This document shows positions 38,947-47,155 of a stretch of 64,000 nucleotides of DNA, in pieces (the stretch's first letter is position 1; each line of letters opens with the position of its first letter). The stretch spans positions 83,151-147,150 of the forward strand of contig NZ_AJXU01000065.1 in assembly GCF_000264315.1 (NCBI RefSeq), given 5' to 3'. Made by a program: the position numbers and the translations under genes. The notes under the pieces are model-generated. The model was not told the DNA's origin. It worked only from the letters and a program-made list of their open reading frames with translations, and searched no databases. Source of the stretch: Rhodanobacter fulvus Jip2 (GTDB taxonomy: Bacteria; Pseudomonadota; Gammaproteobacteria; Xanthomonadales; Rhodanobacteraceae).

Positions 38947-39696
38947 TCAGCCGATGCGCTCGGTCATGCGATGGCGGCCGGTCAGGCGCGCCCAGCGCAG
39001 GCCGATGTCGATCCACATCAGGTAGGTGGCTTCCATCAGCAACAGGCCGACGTAACGCGGTCGTTTTGGCAGCGTCGGCTCGGCGGCGATCGGCACGCTG
39101 TCGAACCCCAGTCGTCGGGCCAGCAGCAGGCAGCGGGCCAGGTGGTAGCGGCTGGTGACCAGCGCCACGGCGGGCAGCGCGCCGGTGGGCGGTTGCGCCT
39201 GCAGCAGGCGGCGGGCGTGGCGCAGGTTTTCCAGCGAATCGATCGAATCCTGCTCCAGCTCGATTCGCGCCGCGGCGGGCAGGCCGCGCCGTTGCAGCCA
39301 GGCCAGGCCCGCTTCGGCCTCGCTGCGGTTGCCGCCGCTGCGGCCGCCCAGCAACAGCAGGTGATCCACCTGCTGTTGCCGAAGCAGCGCCATCGCCCGG
39401 CGCAGGCGCAGGCGGTAGTCGTGCTGCGGATGGTCGCGCCCCAGCCGCTGCCCGAACACCAGCACGGTCATCCGCCGCGGTGGCGCCAGCGGGCTGCGCG
39501 CGGCGATCCGCCAGACATGGATCAGGTAGCCCAGCCACACCAGCCCGGCACTCAGCAGCATGACCAGCACCGTCACCAGTGCGGCGTATTGCACGTCGCG
39601 ATCGCGCAGGTAGCGCAGGCGTCGTTGCGCGGGGGAAAGGCTGGGAGACAAGGGCGCAGGCACGAGGAAAGGAGTGGCAGTGTGCGCAAACGCCAC
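38947..39696 (-). CDS. YdcF/DUF218-family protein with membrane anchor
   Basis: The 249-residue protein has one or two N-terminal membrane helices (about residues 37-57), then a DUF218 domain with VLVFGQRL near residue 78, LLLLGGRSGGNRSEAEAGLAWL and DSIDSLENLRHARRLL near residue 150, and VTSRYHLARCLLLARRLG. E. coli YdcF binds AdoMet, and other relatives act on envelope polymers; which applies here is unknown. GTG at 39696 is the longest start and not strongly supported. Confidence 0.7.
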   Translation of the reverse strand: MAFAHTATPFLVPAPLSPSLSPAQRRLRYLRDRDVQYAALVTVLVMLLSAGLVWLGYLIHVWRIAARSPLAPPRRMTVLVFGQRLGRDHPQHDYRLRLRRAMALLRQQQVDHLLLLGGRSGGNRSEAEAGLAWLQRRGLPAAARIELEQDSIDSLENLRHARRLLQAQPPTGALPAVALVTSRYHLARCLLLARRLGFDSVPIAAEPTLPKRPRYVGLLLMEATYLMWIDIGLRWARLTGRHRMTERIG

Positions 39697-39798
39697 GGGC
39701 CACGCAATTCAGTGAAGGCGACCCTCACATTCGTCGCGGCGGCGACAAGGTGCCGATCAGACTAGGCAAGCCCCGGAGCGCCCGCTACGCTCCGGCGG

Positions 39799-41004
39799 AT
39801 GTCTTTGTCGATGATGCCTCTCGCGGTTGCCGCATACACCGCCACTTCCGCCATGGGCCACGGCCTGGCCGCCCAGCGCGAAACGCTGGAGAGCATGCGC
39901 AGCGGCCTGCGCCCCAACGATTTCAGCCGCGCGCCGCTGGCGTGCTGGATCGGTCGCGTCGATGGACTGGAGCAGGCCGCCCTGCCCGCCGAATACGCGC
40001 CGTGGGAATGCCGCAACAACCGGCTGGCCTGGCTGGGGCTGAATCAGGACGGCTTTCTTGCCCGCGTGCAGCAGGCACGGCAACGCCATGGCGCGAACCG
40101 CATCGGCCTGTTCGTGGGCACCTCCACCTCCAGCATCGGCGCCACCGAGGAGGCTTATCGGCGGCTCGACGCCGATGGCAATTTCCCTGCCGACATGCAG
40201 CGCCCGGCCATCCATGCGCCGCACTCGCTGGCGGCCTTCGTCGCTGCCGCGCTGGGGCTGGAAGGCCCCTGCCTCACCGTGTCCACTGCCTGTTCGTCCA
40301 GCGCCAAGGTGTTCGCCAGCGCGCAGCGGATGATCGCGCTGGGGCTGATCGATGCGGCCGTGGTGGGTGGCGTGGATACCTTGTGCGACAGCGTGCTGTT
40401 CGGCTTCAACGCGCTGGAGCTGGTGTCGACGCAACCGTGTCGTCCGTTCGACCTGACGCGCGACGGCATTTCGATCGGCGAGGCGGCGGGCTTTGCCTTG
40501 CTGCAGCGGGTGGAAGCGGCGCCGCAGGCACCGCGGCTGCTGGGCTACGGCGAGGCCAGCGACGCGCACCACATGTCCACGCCGCACCCGCAGGGGCTGG
40601 GCGCGGGGCTGGCGCTGCATGCGGCGCTGGCGCGGGCCGGGCTCGACGCGGCGCAGGTCGACTACATCAACCTGCACGGCACGGCCAGCCAGAAGAATGA
40701 CGAGGTGGAGGCGGCACTGGTCAGCCGCACGTTCCCGGCCACCACGCGGGCCAGTTCCACCAAGGGTTTCACCGGCCACACGCTGGGCGCGTCCGGCATC
40801 CTGGAGGCCACCGTGGCGCTGCAGGCGATCGAACACGGCCTGGTCCCCGGCAATCTCGGTGGCGACACGCCGGACCCGGCCTGCGGCCCCAGTTTCGCCT
40901 GGCGCAACGAGCAGCAGCCGGTGCGGGTGGCGCTGAGCAATTCCTTCGGCTTCGGTGGCAACAACGCCTGCCTGGCGTTCGCGGCGGCGGGGTTTGCGGC
41001 ATGA
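39799..41004 (+). CDS. beta-ketoacyl-ACP synthase (aryl polyene type)
   Basis: The 401-residue FabF-like condensing enzyme has the catalytic Cys in STACSSS (C165) and the two catalytic histidines H293 (NLHGTASQKND) and H327 (TKGFTGHTLG). With the next gene it would form the ketosynthase/chain-length-factor pair that extends an aryl polyene on ACP. The downstream gene overlaps it by four bases. It is the first gene of the plus arm of the pigment locus and diverges from the YdcF-like gene. Confidence 0.88.
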   Translation: MSLSMMPLAVAAYTATSAMGHGLAAQRETLESMRSGLRPNDFSRAPLACWIGRVDGLEQAALPAEYAPWECRNNRLAWLGLNQDGFLARVQQARQRHGANRIGLFVGTSTSSIGATEEAYRRLDADGNFPADMQRPAIHAPHSLAAFVAAALGLEGPCLTVSTACSSSAKVFASAQRMIALGLIDAAVVGGVDTLCDSVLFGFNALELVSTQPCRPFDLTRDGISIGEAAGFALLQRVEAAPQAPRLLGYGEASDAHHMSTPHPQGLGAGLALHAALARAGLDAAQVDYINLHGTASQKNDEVEAALVSRTFPATTRASSTKGFTGHTLGASGILEATVALQAIEHGLVPGNLGGDTPDPACGPSFAWRNEQQPVRVALSNSFGFGGNNACLAFAAAGFAA

Positions 41005-41792
41005 GCGCGCTGCGGATTCACGTCGAGGGCATGGGCCTGTGGTCGCCGCAACTGGGCGATTTCGACGCCTTGCGCCGCCTGCTCGATGGCGGCTCCCCGC
41101 CACCGCCGCCGGCGCGTCCGGCGGCGGCCATGATGGCGTCGAACGAGCGCCGTCGCGCACCGGAAAGCGTGCTGCTGGCGGTCGAGGTGGCCGGCCAGGC
41201 GGTGGCCATGAGCGGGCGCGTGGCGGCGACCCTGGCCTGCGTCTTCTCCTCGTCGCATGGCGAGCAGTCGATCACCGACTACATGTGCGCCACGCTGGCG
41301 CACTCGCCGACCGAACTGTCGCCGACCCGCTTCCACAACTCGGTGCACAACGCGCCGGTCGGTTACTGGACGATCGCGGTCGGTTGTCACGAGCCGTCCA
41401 CCGCCGTGTGCGCGGATCGCGCCAGTTTCGGCGCCGGCCTGCTGGAGGCTGCCGGCCAGGTGCTGGCCGAGCAGCGGCCCGTCCTGCTGGTGTGCGCCGA
41501 CACCGCCGGCAGCGGGCCGCTGGGCAAGCTCATCGGTGGTGAGCAGCCGTTCGCCTGCGCGCTGGTGCTGGCTCCCACGGCAGGCGCGGCGACGCGGGCG
41601 CGGCTCGATATCCGCTTGAACGCCGGCGCTGCGCCGACCGAGCTGGCGTCGCCGCTGAGTGGCTGGCGCGCGGGCAACGCATCGGCCGAAGCGCTGCCGT
41701 TGCTGGCCGCACTGGCCCGTGGCGCCGGCCGCTGCCAGCTGGCCGCCGGCCCTCAACTGGGCTTGCAGGTCGACACCGAGGCGGTCGCTTGA
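41001..41792 (+). CDS. ketosynthase chain-length factor
   Basis: The 263-residue protein resembles the N-terminal ketoacyl-synthase fold of the aryl-polyene chain-length-factor family. It has no TACSS catalytic motif; the equivalent area reads CHEPSTAVCADRASFGAG. It is shorter than the partner ketosynthase, as usual for this group. It likely pairs with the upstream protein to set polyene length. It overlaps both neighbours (ATGA and TTGA), so translation is coupled. Confidence 0.8.
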   Translation: MSALRIHVEGMGLWSPQLGDFDALRRLLDGGSPPPPPARPAAAMMASNERRRAPESVLLAVEVAGQAVAMSGRVAATLACVFSSSHGEQSITDYMCATLAHSPTELSPTRFHNSVHNAPVGYWTIAVGCHEPSTAVCADRASFGAGLLEAAGQVLAEQRPVLLVCADTAGSGPLGKLIGGEQPFACALVLAPTAGAATRARLDIRLNAGAAPTELASPLSGWRAGNASAEALPLLAALARGAGRCQLAAGPQLGLQVDTEAVA

Positions 41793-42544
41793 ACACCCCG
41801 CGCTGGTGCGTGCTGATTCCCTGCCTCAATGAAGAGGCGGCCATCCAATCGGTGGTGGAATCCGTGCTGGCGCTGGGCGCGCCGGTGATCGTGATCGACG
41901 ACGGCTCGGACGACCGCACACCGGAGATCGTGGCCGCGCTGCCGGTGACCTTGCTGCGCCACGCGCAACGCCGCGGCAAGGGTGAGGCCCTGCGGTGCGG
42001 CTTTCGCGAAGCACTGCGCCAGGGTTACGACGCCGTGGTGACGATGGATGGCGACGGCCAGCACTTGGCCAGCGACATCCCGCGCATCGCCGCCGCCGCC
42101 GCCCGCTACCCCGATCACATCGTGATCGGGGCGCGCCTGCTCGACAAGGATCAGCAGCCCAAGGGCCGCCGCCGCGCCAACGCCGTGGCCGACTGGGGCA
42201 TCTCCTGGGCCTGCGCCCAGCCGGTGGCCGACACCCAGAGCGGACAGCGCTGGTATCCGCGCGCGGCGCTGGAACTGGTTGATCTGCCGGCGGAAAATTT
42301 TGTATTCGAGGCGGCCATCCTGATTGTCGCCTCGCGCGAGAAGAAGCTGGGCGTGGTCTCCGTGCCGATCGCTTCGCGCTACCATGGCCAGTTCCGACCC
42401 AGCCATTTCAGCCCGGTGCGCGATGTGGTGCGCATCACGGTTTACACCGTTGGCCGGGTCGTGCATTACGGCCATATCATGGCCAGCCATCGTCGATCGC
42501 GTGGTGCGCCGACGATCGTGCGGGACCAGCGGGGGGTTGTCTGA
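41789..42544 (+). CDS. glycosyltransferase family 2
   Basis: The 251-residue protein has the GT-A fold features CVLIPCLNEE at residue 7, IVIDDGSDD near residue 34 and MDGDGQH near residue 84, and a C-terminal amphipathic or membrane-associated stretch. The start is a TTG that overlaps the stop of the previous gene. Its position suggests it decorates the pigment, since xanthomonadin-type loci include a glycosyltransferase; the donor and acceptor cannot be predicted. Confidence 0.8.
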   Translation: MNTPRWCVLIPCLNEEAAIQSVVESVLALGAPVIVIDDGSDDRTPEIVAALPVTLLRHAQRRGKGEALRCGFREALRQGYDAVVTMDGDGQHLASDIPRIAAAAARYPDHIVIGARLLDKDQQPKGRRRANAVADWGISWACAQPVADTQSGQRWYPRAALELVDLPAENFVFEAAILIVASREKKLGVVSVPIASRYHGQFRPSHFSPVRDVVRITVYTVGRVVHYGHIMASHRRSRGAPTIVRDQRGVV

Positions 42545-42593
42545 CGAGGGGTTGTACGACCAGGGGTTACAGGTAGTTCCGGGGAGAAGGCAA

Positions 42594-43856
42594 GTGTTGT
42601 TGTTGCAGCTGGTCGTGATATTGACCGCGTCGAGGGCGTTGGCGTGGGTGTTGCGCTGGCTTGGCCAGCCGCGGGTGATCGGGGAAATGCTGGCCGGTCT
42701 GGCGCTGGGGCCGATATTGCTGGGCACCGTGGCGCCGGAGTGGCAGCAGTGGCTGTTCGCCGCCGATACGCTGCCCGCGCTGGATGCGCTGAGCCAGCTC
42801 GGCCTGGTGTTGTTCATGCTGATCGTGGGTGCCGAACTGCGCTTGCCGGCCGGCTCGCACCGCTCGCTGCGCGCCGCCGGCGCGGTCGGCGTGCTGGCCG
42901 TGCTGCTGCCGATGGCGCTGGGGCTGCTGATCGCCCCCAGCCTGCAGGCGCGCTTCGCCCCGCCCGGGGTCTCGTTCTGGGCGTTCGCGATGTTCCTGGC
43001 CGCGGCCATCGGCATCACCGCGATGCCGGTGCTGGCGCGCATCCTCAAGGACTCGCGTCGCACCTGCACGCCCGTGGGGCAGCTCGCCCTGGCCAGCGCC
43101 GCGGTGGCCGATGTGCTGGCCTGGCTGGCGCTGGCGTTTGCCATGGCGATGGCCTCGTCGAACGGCGACTGGACCCCGTTCCTGCGCGCGTCGATCGGCG
43201 TCGCCGCGATGATCTTCCTGTGCCTGGGCGTGCTGCGCCCGTGCCTGGCGTGGCTGTTGCGGCGCCATGCGCAGCAAGGCCATCCGGACAGCTACATGCT
43301 GGCGCTGCTGCTGATCGGCACGTTCGCCTGCGGCGCGCTGACCCACTGGATGCACCTGCACGCGGTATTCGGGGCCTTCCTGTTCGGCGTGGCCTTGCCG
43401 CGCAACGACGCGCTGCTGGCCAGCCTGATCCTGCGGCTGGAAAACATCACCGTGATGGCGCTGCTGCCGGTGTTCTTCGCGCTGGCCGGGCTCAGCACCA
43501 CCGCCGCGGCGCTGGATTTCCAGGCGTTCGGCGCGCTGGCGTTGATCCTGCTGGTGGCGGCGTCCGGAAAACTGTTCGGCGGCGCCGTGGGCGCGCGGCT
43601 GGGCGGTTACCGCTGGCGCGACGCGTTTGCCGTGGGCTCGCTGATGAACGCCCGCGGCATGATGGAGCTGATCGTGCTGAAGGTCGGCCTGGATGCCGGG
43701 GTGATCGGGCCCCAGCTGTTCACCATCCTGCTGCTGATCGCCATCATCACCACGATGATGGCCACTCCGATGCTGGTGGCACTGGATCGTCGGCCCGCGC
43801 CAGCGCGGCCGGTGATCCCCGCCGACACCATCCAGCACGCCCCCCCACTGGAGTAG
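42594..43856 (+). CDS. cation:proton antiporter (CPA2/Kef type)
   Basis: The 420-residue protein has about 11-13 membrane helices and lacks a cytoplasmic TrkA domain. Family marks are GQPRVIGEMLAGLALGPILLG near residue 22, AIGITAMPVLARIL near residue 140 and NARGMMELIVLKVGLDAG near residue 350. The GTG at 42594 is preceded by GGAG eight bases upstream. It is tightly followed by the halogenase-like gene. A role tied to pigment production or membrane proton balance is only suggested by position. Confidence 0.78.
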   Translation: MLLLQLVVILTASRALAWVLRWLGQPRVIGEMLAGLALGPILLGTVAPEWQQWLFAADTLPALDALSQLGLVLFMLIVGAELRLPAGSHRSLRAAGAVGVLAVLLPMALGLLIAPSLQARFAPPGVSFWAFAMFLAAAIGITAMPVLARILKDSRRTCTPVGQLALASAAVADVLAWLALAFAMAMASSNGDWTPFLRASIGVAAMIFLCLGVLRPCLAWLLRRHAQQGHPDSYMLALLLIGTFACGALTHWMHLHAVFGAFLFGVALPRNDALLASLILRLENITVMALLPVFFALAGLSTTAAALDFQAFGALALILLVAASGKLFGGAVGARLGGYRWRDAFAVGSLMNARGMMELIVLKVGLDAGVIGPQLFTILLLIAIITTMMATPMLVALDRRPAPARPVIPADTIQHAPPLE

Positions 43857-43858
43857 AC

Positions 43859-45454
43859 ATGACCGCCACCACGGACGGCCAAACCACACACGACGTCGTC
43901 ATCCTGGGCGGGGGCCTTGCCGGTCTGACCCTGGCGCTGCAACTTCACGACCGGCTTCCCGAGCTTGATATCGTGGTGCTGGAACGCGCCACCCATCCGC
44001 TGCCGCTGGCCGCGCACAAGGTGGGCGAATCCACCGTCGACATCGGCGCGCATTACTTCGGCGAAACACTGGGCCTGCGCGATTACCTGCAGCGCGAACA
44101 CATCCTGAAGTTCGGCCTGCGCTACTTCTTCACCCACGGCAGCAGCGAGATCGATGCCGTTGCCGAGCTGGGCGTCAGCGAGGTGTTCCCCGCCCCCAGC
44201 TACCAGCTGGACCGCGGCATCTTCGAGAATTTCCTGGGCGAGGAAGCGGTTCGCCGCGGCATCGATTTCCGCCAGGGCACCCGCGTGCGCGGCTTCGACC
44301 TGGGCAAGGATCGCGACGGCCATACCGTGCGCTGCAGCGACGCGGATGGCGACCACTCCCTGCACGCGCGCTGGCTGGTGGATGCGTCCGGCCGCGCCGG
44401 ACTGGTGCGGCGGCGGCTGGAGCTCACGGTGGACAACGGCCACCACGTCAACGCCGCCTGGTTCCGTGTCGACGAACGGCTCAAGCCCGACGACTGGTCG
44501 GATGACGCGGACTGGTGCCGCCGCTGCACGCCGCCCGAACGCTGGCGCTCCACCAACCACCTGTGCGGCCCCGGCTACTGGGTGTGGCTGATTCCGCTGG
44601 CCTCGGGCGCGCATTCGGTCGGCATCGTGGCGGACGCGGCGATGCACCCGCTGGAGGAGTTCAACACCTTCGAACGCGCCCAGGCATGGCTGGCGCGCCA
44701 TCAGCCGGCGGTGGCGCGCGAAGTGGCGCGGTGTGCCGACAAGCTGCTGGATTTCCGCTTCCTGCGCAATTATTCCTACGGCTGCTCGCAACTGTTCAGC
44801 GCCGACCGCTGGGCGCTGGCCGGCGAGGCCGGTGCGTTCCTCGATCCGTTCTATTCCCCCGGCAGCGACTTCATCGCCATCGGCAACACCTACATCTGCC
44901 AGCTGATCGCCGACGACCACGCCGGCCTGCCGCTGGCGCCGCGCGTGCGCAGCTACGAGCGGCTGTACCAGTCGTTCTACGACAGCATGCTGCAGATCTT
45001 CCGCGACCAGTACCCGTTGTTCGGCGACGTGACCGTGATGGCCGCCAAGATCATCTGGGACCACGCGTTCTACTGGGGCGTGCTGTGCCAGCTGGTGTTC
45101 CAGCAGCGGCTGGCCGACGTGGCACTGTTCGCCGACGTAGCGCCCGAACTGGCGCTGGCGCAGGAACTCAACCAGCGCATGCAGGCGTGCTTCCGCCAGT
45201 GGCACGAAACCACCACACCGCAAAACCCGCCGGTGATCTTCGACCAGCGCCAGCTGCCCTGGTTCGTGGCCCTCAACGAAGGCATGCACGACGTGCTGGA
45301 CGATGCCGGCGTGCGCGAGCGGTTGCGTGAAAACGTGCGCCTGCTGCAAGGTTTGGCGGATGCGATGGCGGCACAGGCCGCCGCCAATGGTGCGGACGTG
45401 GATGACACACCGTCCGGCCAGCCGCAGCCGCTGGTGTTCATGGCGCCGGCTTGA
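43859..45454 (+). CDS. flavin-dependent halogenase-like protein
   Basis: The 531-residue FAD protein has the dinucleotide motif GGGLAG at 17-22 and HKVGEST near residue 56. K84 sits in LKFGLRYFF, at the place of the catalytic lysine of tryptophan halogenases. W241-V-W243-L-I245-P246 matches the WxWxIP motif of flavin-dependent halogenases. Family members can also be monooxygenases, so the motif is supportive, not proof. In xanthomonadin loci a halogenase adds bromine to the aryl polyene. It is the last gene of the plus arm, two bases after the antiporter. Confidence 0.8.
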   Translation: MTATTDGQTTHDVVILGGGLAGLTLALQLHDRLPELDIVVLERATHPLPLAAHKVGESTVDIGAHYFGETLGLRDYLQREHILKFGLRYFFTHGSSEIDAVAELGVSEVFPAPSYQLDRGIFENFLGEEAVRRGIDFRQGTRVRGFDLGKDRDGHTVRCSDADGDHSLHARWLVDASGRAGLVRRRLELTVDNGHHVNAAWFRVDERLKPDDWSDDADWCRRCTPPERWRSTNHLCGPGYWVWLIPLASGAHSVGIVADAAMHPLEEFNTFERAQAWLARHQPAVAREVARCADKLLDFRFLRNYSYGCSQLFSADRWALAGEAGAFLDPFYSPGSDFIAIGNTYICQLIADDHAGLPLAPRVRSYERLYQSFYDSMLQIFRDQYPLFGDVTVMAAKIIWDHAFYWGVLCQLVFQQRLADVALFADVAPELALAQELNQRMQACFRQWHETTTPQNPPVIFDQRQLPWFVALNEGMHDVLDDAGVRERLRENVRLLQGLADAMAAQAAANGADVDDTPSGQPQPLVFMAPA

Positions 45455-45866
45455 CTGGAAGTGTGTCGGCGCACGCTGATCCGCGAGCCCAACAACACCG
45501 CAACAAGCTCGCTCGGTGAGCCGAATGAGTCTGCCGTTCGGCTCACGACCCTGCCGAGACGCCACTTGCCCAATGGTGGCGAGTGCGGCTTCGAACACCG
45601 TATCAGCGCTGCCAGTGTCGGGCGCTGGCCAGGGTAATCCGGGGTCAGCGCTGGCACGGAAAAGTGCGGTTGCTCCGCCGGTTCGCAGAAAGTATCGTCG
45701 AGTCGGCGGTGGCCGAGGGGGCGAATCACCGACACAAGGATCAGAGCATTCCGGGATGGAGCCATTGCACCCCCCGTTGCCACGATGCCTTGAGCGGCTT
45801 ACAACCGCGCAGCGCCCCCGATACCATGCGCCGCTTTTCGTTCGTATCAAACAGGGGAACTGCAAC
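45455..45866. other. gene-free region between the pigment arms
   Basis: No supported gene lies in these 412 bases. There is a 10-base perfect inverted repeat, GTGAGCCGAA at 45516-45525 with its complement at 45537-45546, and a direct TCAGCGCTG at 45603-45611 and 45645-45653. Composition is less GC-rich than the flanks. The promoter of the downstream small secreted protein should lie in the last 60 bases. Confidence 0.5.
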
Positions 45867-46604
45867 ATGCGCAAGTTGATCTCGGTACTGTTATTCGCTC
45901 TCGCCATGCCGGCTATCGCCGCCACGGCGCTGGGCAACAAGGATGTCGTGGAAATGGTGAAGCTGGGTCTGGACCCCCAGGTGATCAGCGCGAAAATCGA
46001 TGCCTCGACCAACGATTTCGACACCAGCCCGCAAGCGCTGGCCAAACTCAAGCATGACGGCGTGTCTCCCGCCCTGATCAGCCGCATGATCGGCGCGTCC
46101 AGCCCCACCCACAATGCCAGCGCCAACCAGGCCAGCGGAGACGAGATCCAGTTCGTGGATGCCAGTGGCAAACAAGTGGCGATCAACCCGGTGCGCGTTA
46201 CCGCCGAGGCGTCTTACCGCAAGGCGTGGATTCCGTTCCATGTCGGCGGCCCGGAAACCTTCATGTTCGTGCAGGGCTTCCATGCGCCGCTGCGCACCTC
46301 GGCCACGCCCGAGTTCATCGCCAACATGGATCCGTTGATGGTGCGGCTGATCCATCTCGGCGAGAACAAGGACCACAAAGCTCGCTACGTCGTGTTCAGC
46401 GGCAGCAACACCGATCGCGAAGTCGAAGTCACCACGGAAAAACTCGGTAACGGCAACTACAGCATCAAGCCGGCCAAACCGCTGACCCCCGGTGAGGAGT
46501 ACGCCTTCCTGGTGGTGTCGCAGATGCCTGTCGGTTACGGCTTCTGGACCTACTTCGCGCAGAACGCCGCCGCCGCCAAGGCCTACGACTTCGGCGTCGA
46601 CTGA
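45867..46604 (+). CDS. secreted protein of unknown function
   Basis: The 245-residue protein has a signal peptide (MRKLISVLLFALAMPAIAA). It then has a short helical module, NKDVVEMVKLGLDPQVISAKI with FDTSPQALAKLKHDGVSPALI around residues 24-72. This pattern (DVV..V..GL....I..KI, FDTS..AL..LK..GVS) occurs in many bacterial exported proteins of unknown role. The C-terminal part is beta-rich. It lies between the convergent arms of the pigment locus but has no visible link to pigment synthesis. Confidence 0.7.
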   Translation: MRKLISVLLFALAMPAIAATALGNKDVVEMVKLGLDPQVISAKIDASTNDFDTSPQALAKLKHDGVSPALISRMIGASSPTHNASANQASGDEIQFVDASGKQVAINPVRVTAEASYRKAWIPFHVGGPETFMFVQGFHAPLRTSATPEFIANMDPLMVRLIHLGENKDHKARYVVFSGSNTDREVEVTTEKLGNGNYSIKPAKPLTPGEEYAFLVVSQMPVGYGFWTYFAQNAAAAKAYDFGVD

Positions 46605-46720
46605 GTTTCAGCACCGTCACGACAAAGGGCGCTGCATCACTGCGGCGCCCTTTCTGTTTTCTGCGAATACCCGGCGGATCATGCGGGTGAGATTTCGGAC
46701 GTGATCGGGCCCGCGTGGAG

Positions 46721-47155
46721 TCAGCCGGCAGCGTAGATCACGGCGGTGCGTCCCGTCGCCAGCAGGTGGCCGCGATGCTCGACGCGAAACGTGTACTGCG
46801 CGCCGCTGTCGTCGCTGTAGAGGCATTCGGCATGGACGTCCAGACGGCCATCCAGCTGATCGACATATTCCTCCTGCAACTGCATGTCGCGCAGGCTGAC
46901 CAGCCGGCCGGGGCGGGCTTCCTCGACGCCGCGATCACGCGCCAGCAGCGCGCCGTGCACGGCCATCGCCTGGGCACCGTATTCGGCCAGATGCACGGCA
47001 TGCAGGCCGTGTTCGTCGCGTAGCGGGTTGTCGGCGCGTGCGTGGCCGGCGCTGATCGCGTGAATGGTTTTTTCGTCCCACGCCAGCACGGCATCGAGCA
47101 GGCACATGCTGCCCGCGTGCGGAATCAGGTGCGACCAGTCAGCTTTCGGAAGCAT
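46721..47155 (-). CDS. ApeP-like 3-hydroxyacyl-ACP dehydratase
   Basis: The 144-residue hot-dog protein begins with the family stretch LIPHAGSMCLLDAVLAWDE and has NPLRDEHGLHAVHLAEYGAQAMAVHG with the active-site His/Glu region near residues 50-65. It would dehydrate the 3-hydroxyacyl intermediate during polyene chain extension. It follows the MMPL exporter and its start overlaps the end of that gene by 17 bases. It is the last gene of the minus arm. Confidence 0.82.
   Translation of the reverse strand: MLPKADWSHLIPHAGSMCLLDAVLAWDEKTIHAISAGHARADNPLRDEHGLHAVHLAEYGAQAMAVHGALLARDRGVEEARPGRLVSLRDMQLQEEYVDQLDGRLDVHAECLYSDDSGAQYTFRVEHRGHLLATGRTAVIYAAG

Noticed and set aside
45583..45879. A 98-residue plus-strand open frame before the secreted protein
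   Set aside because: No ribosome binding site or motif, basic shuffled composition, and it overlaps the start of a better gene.
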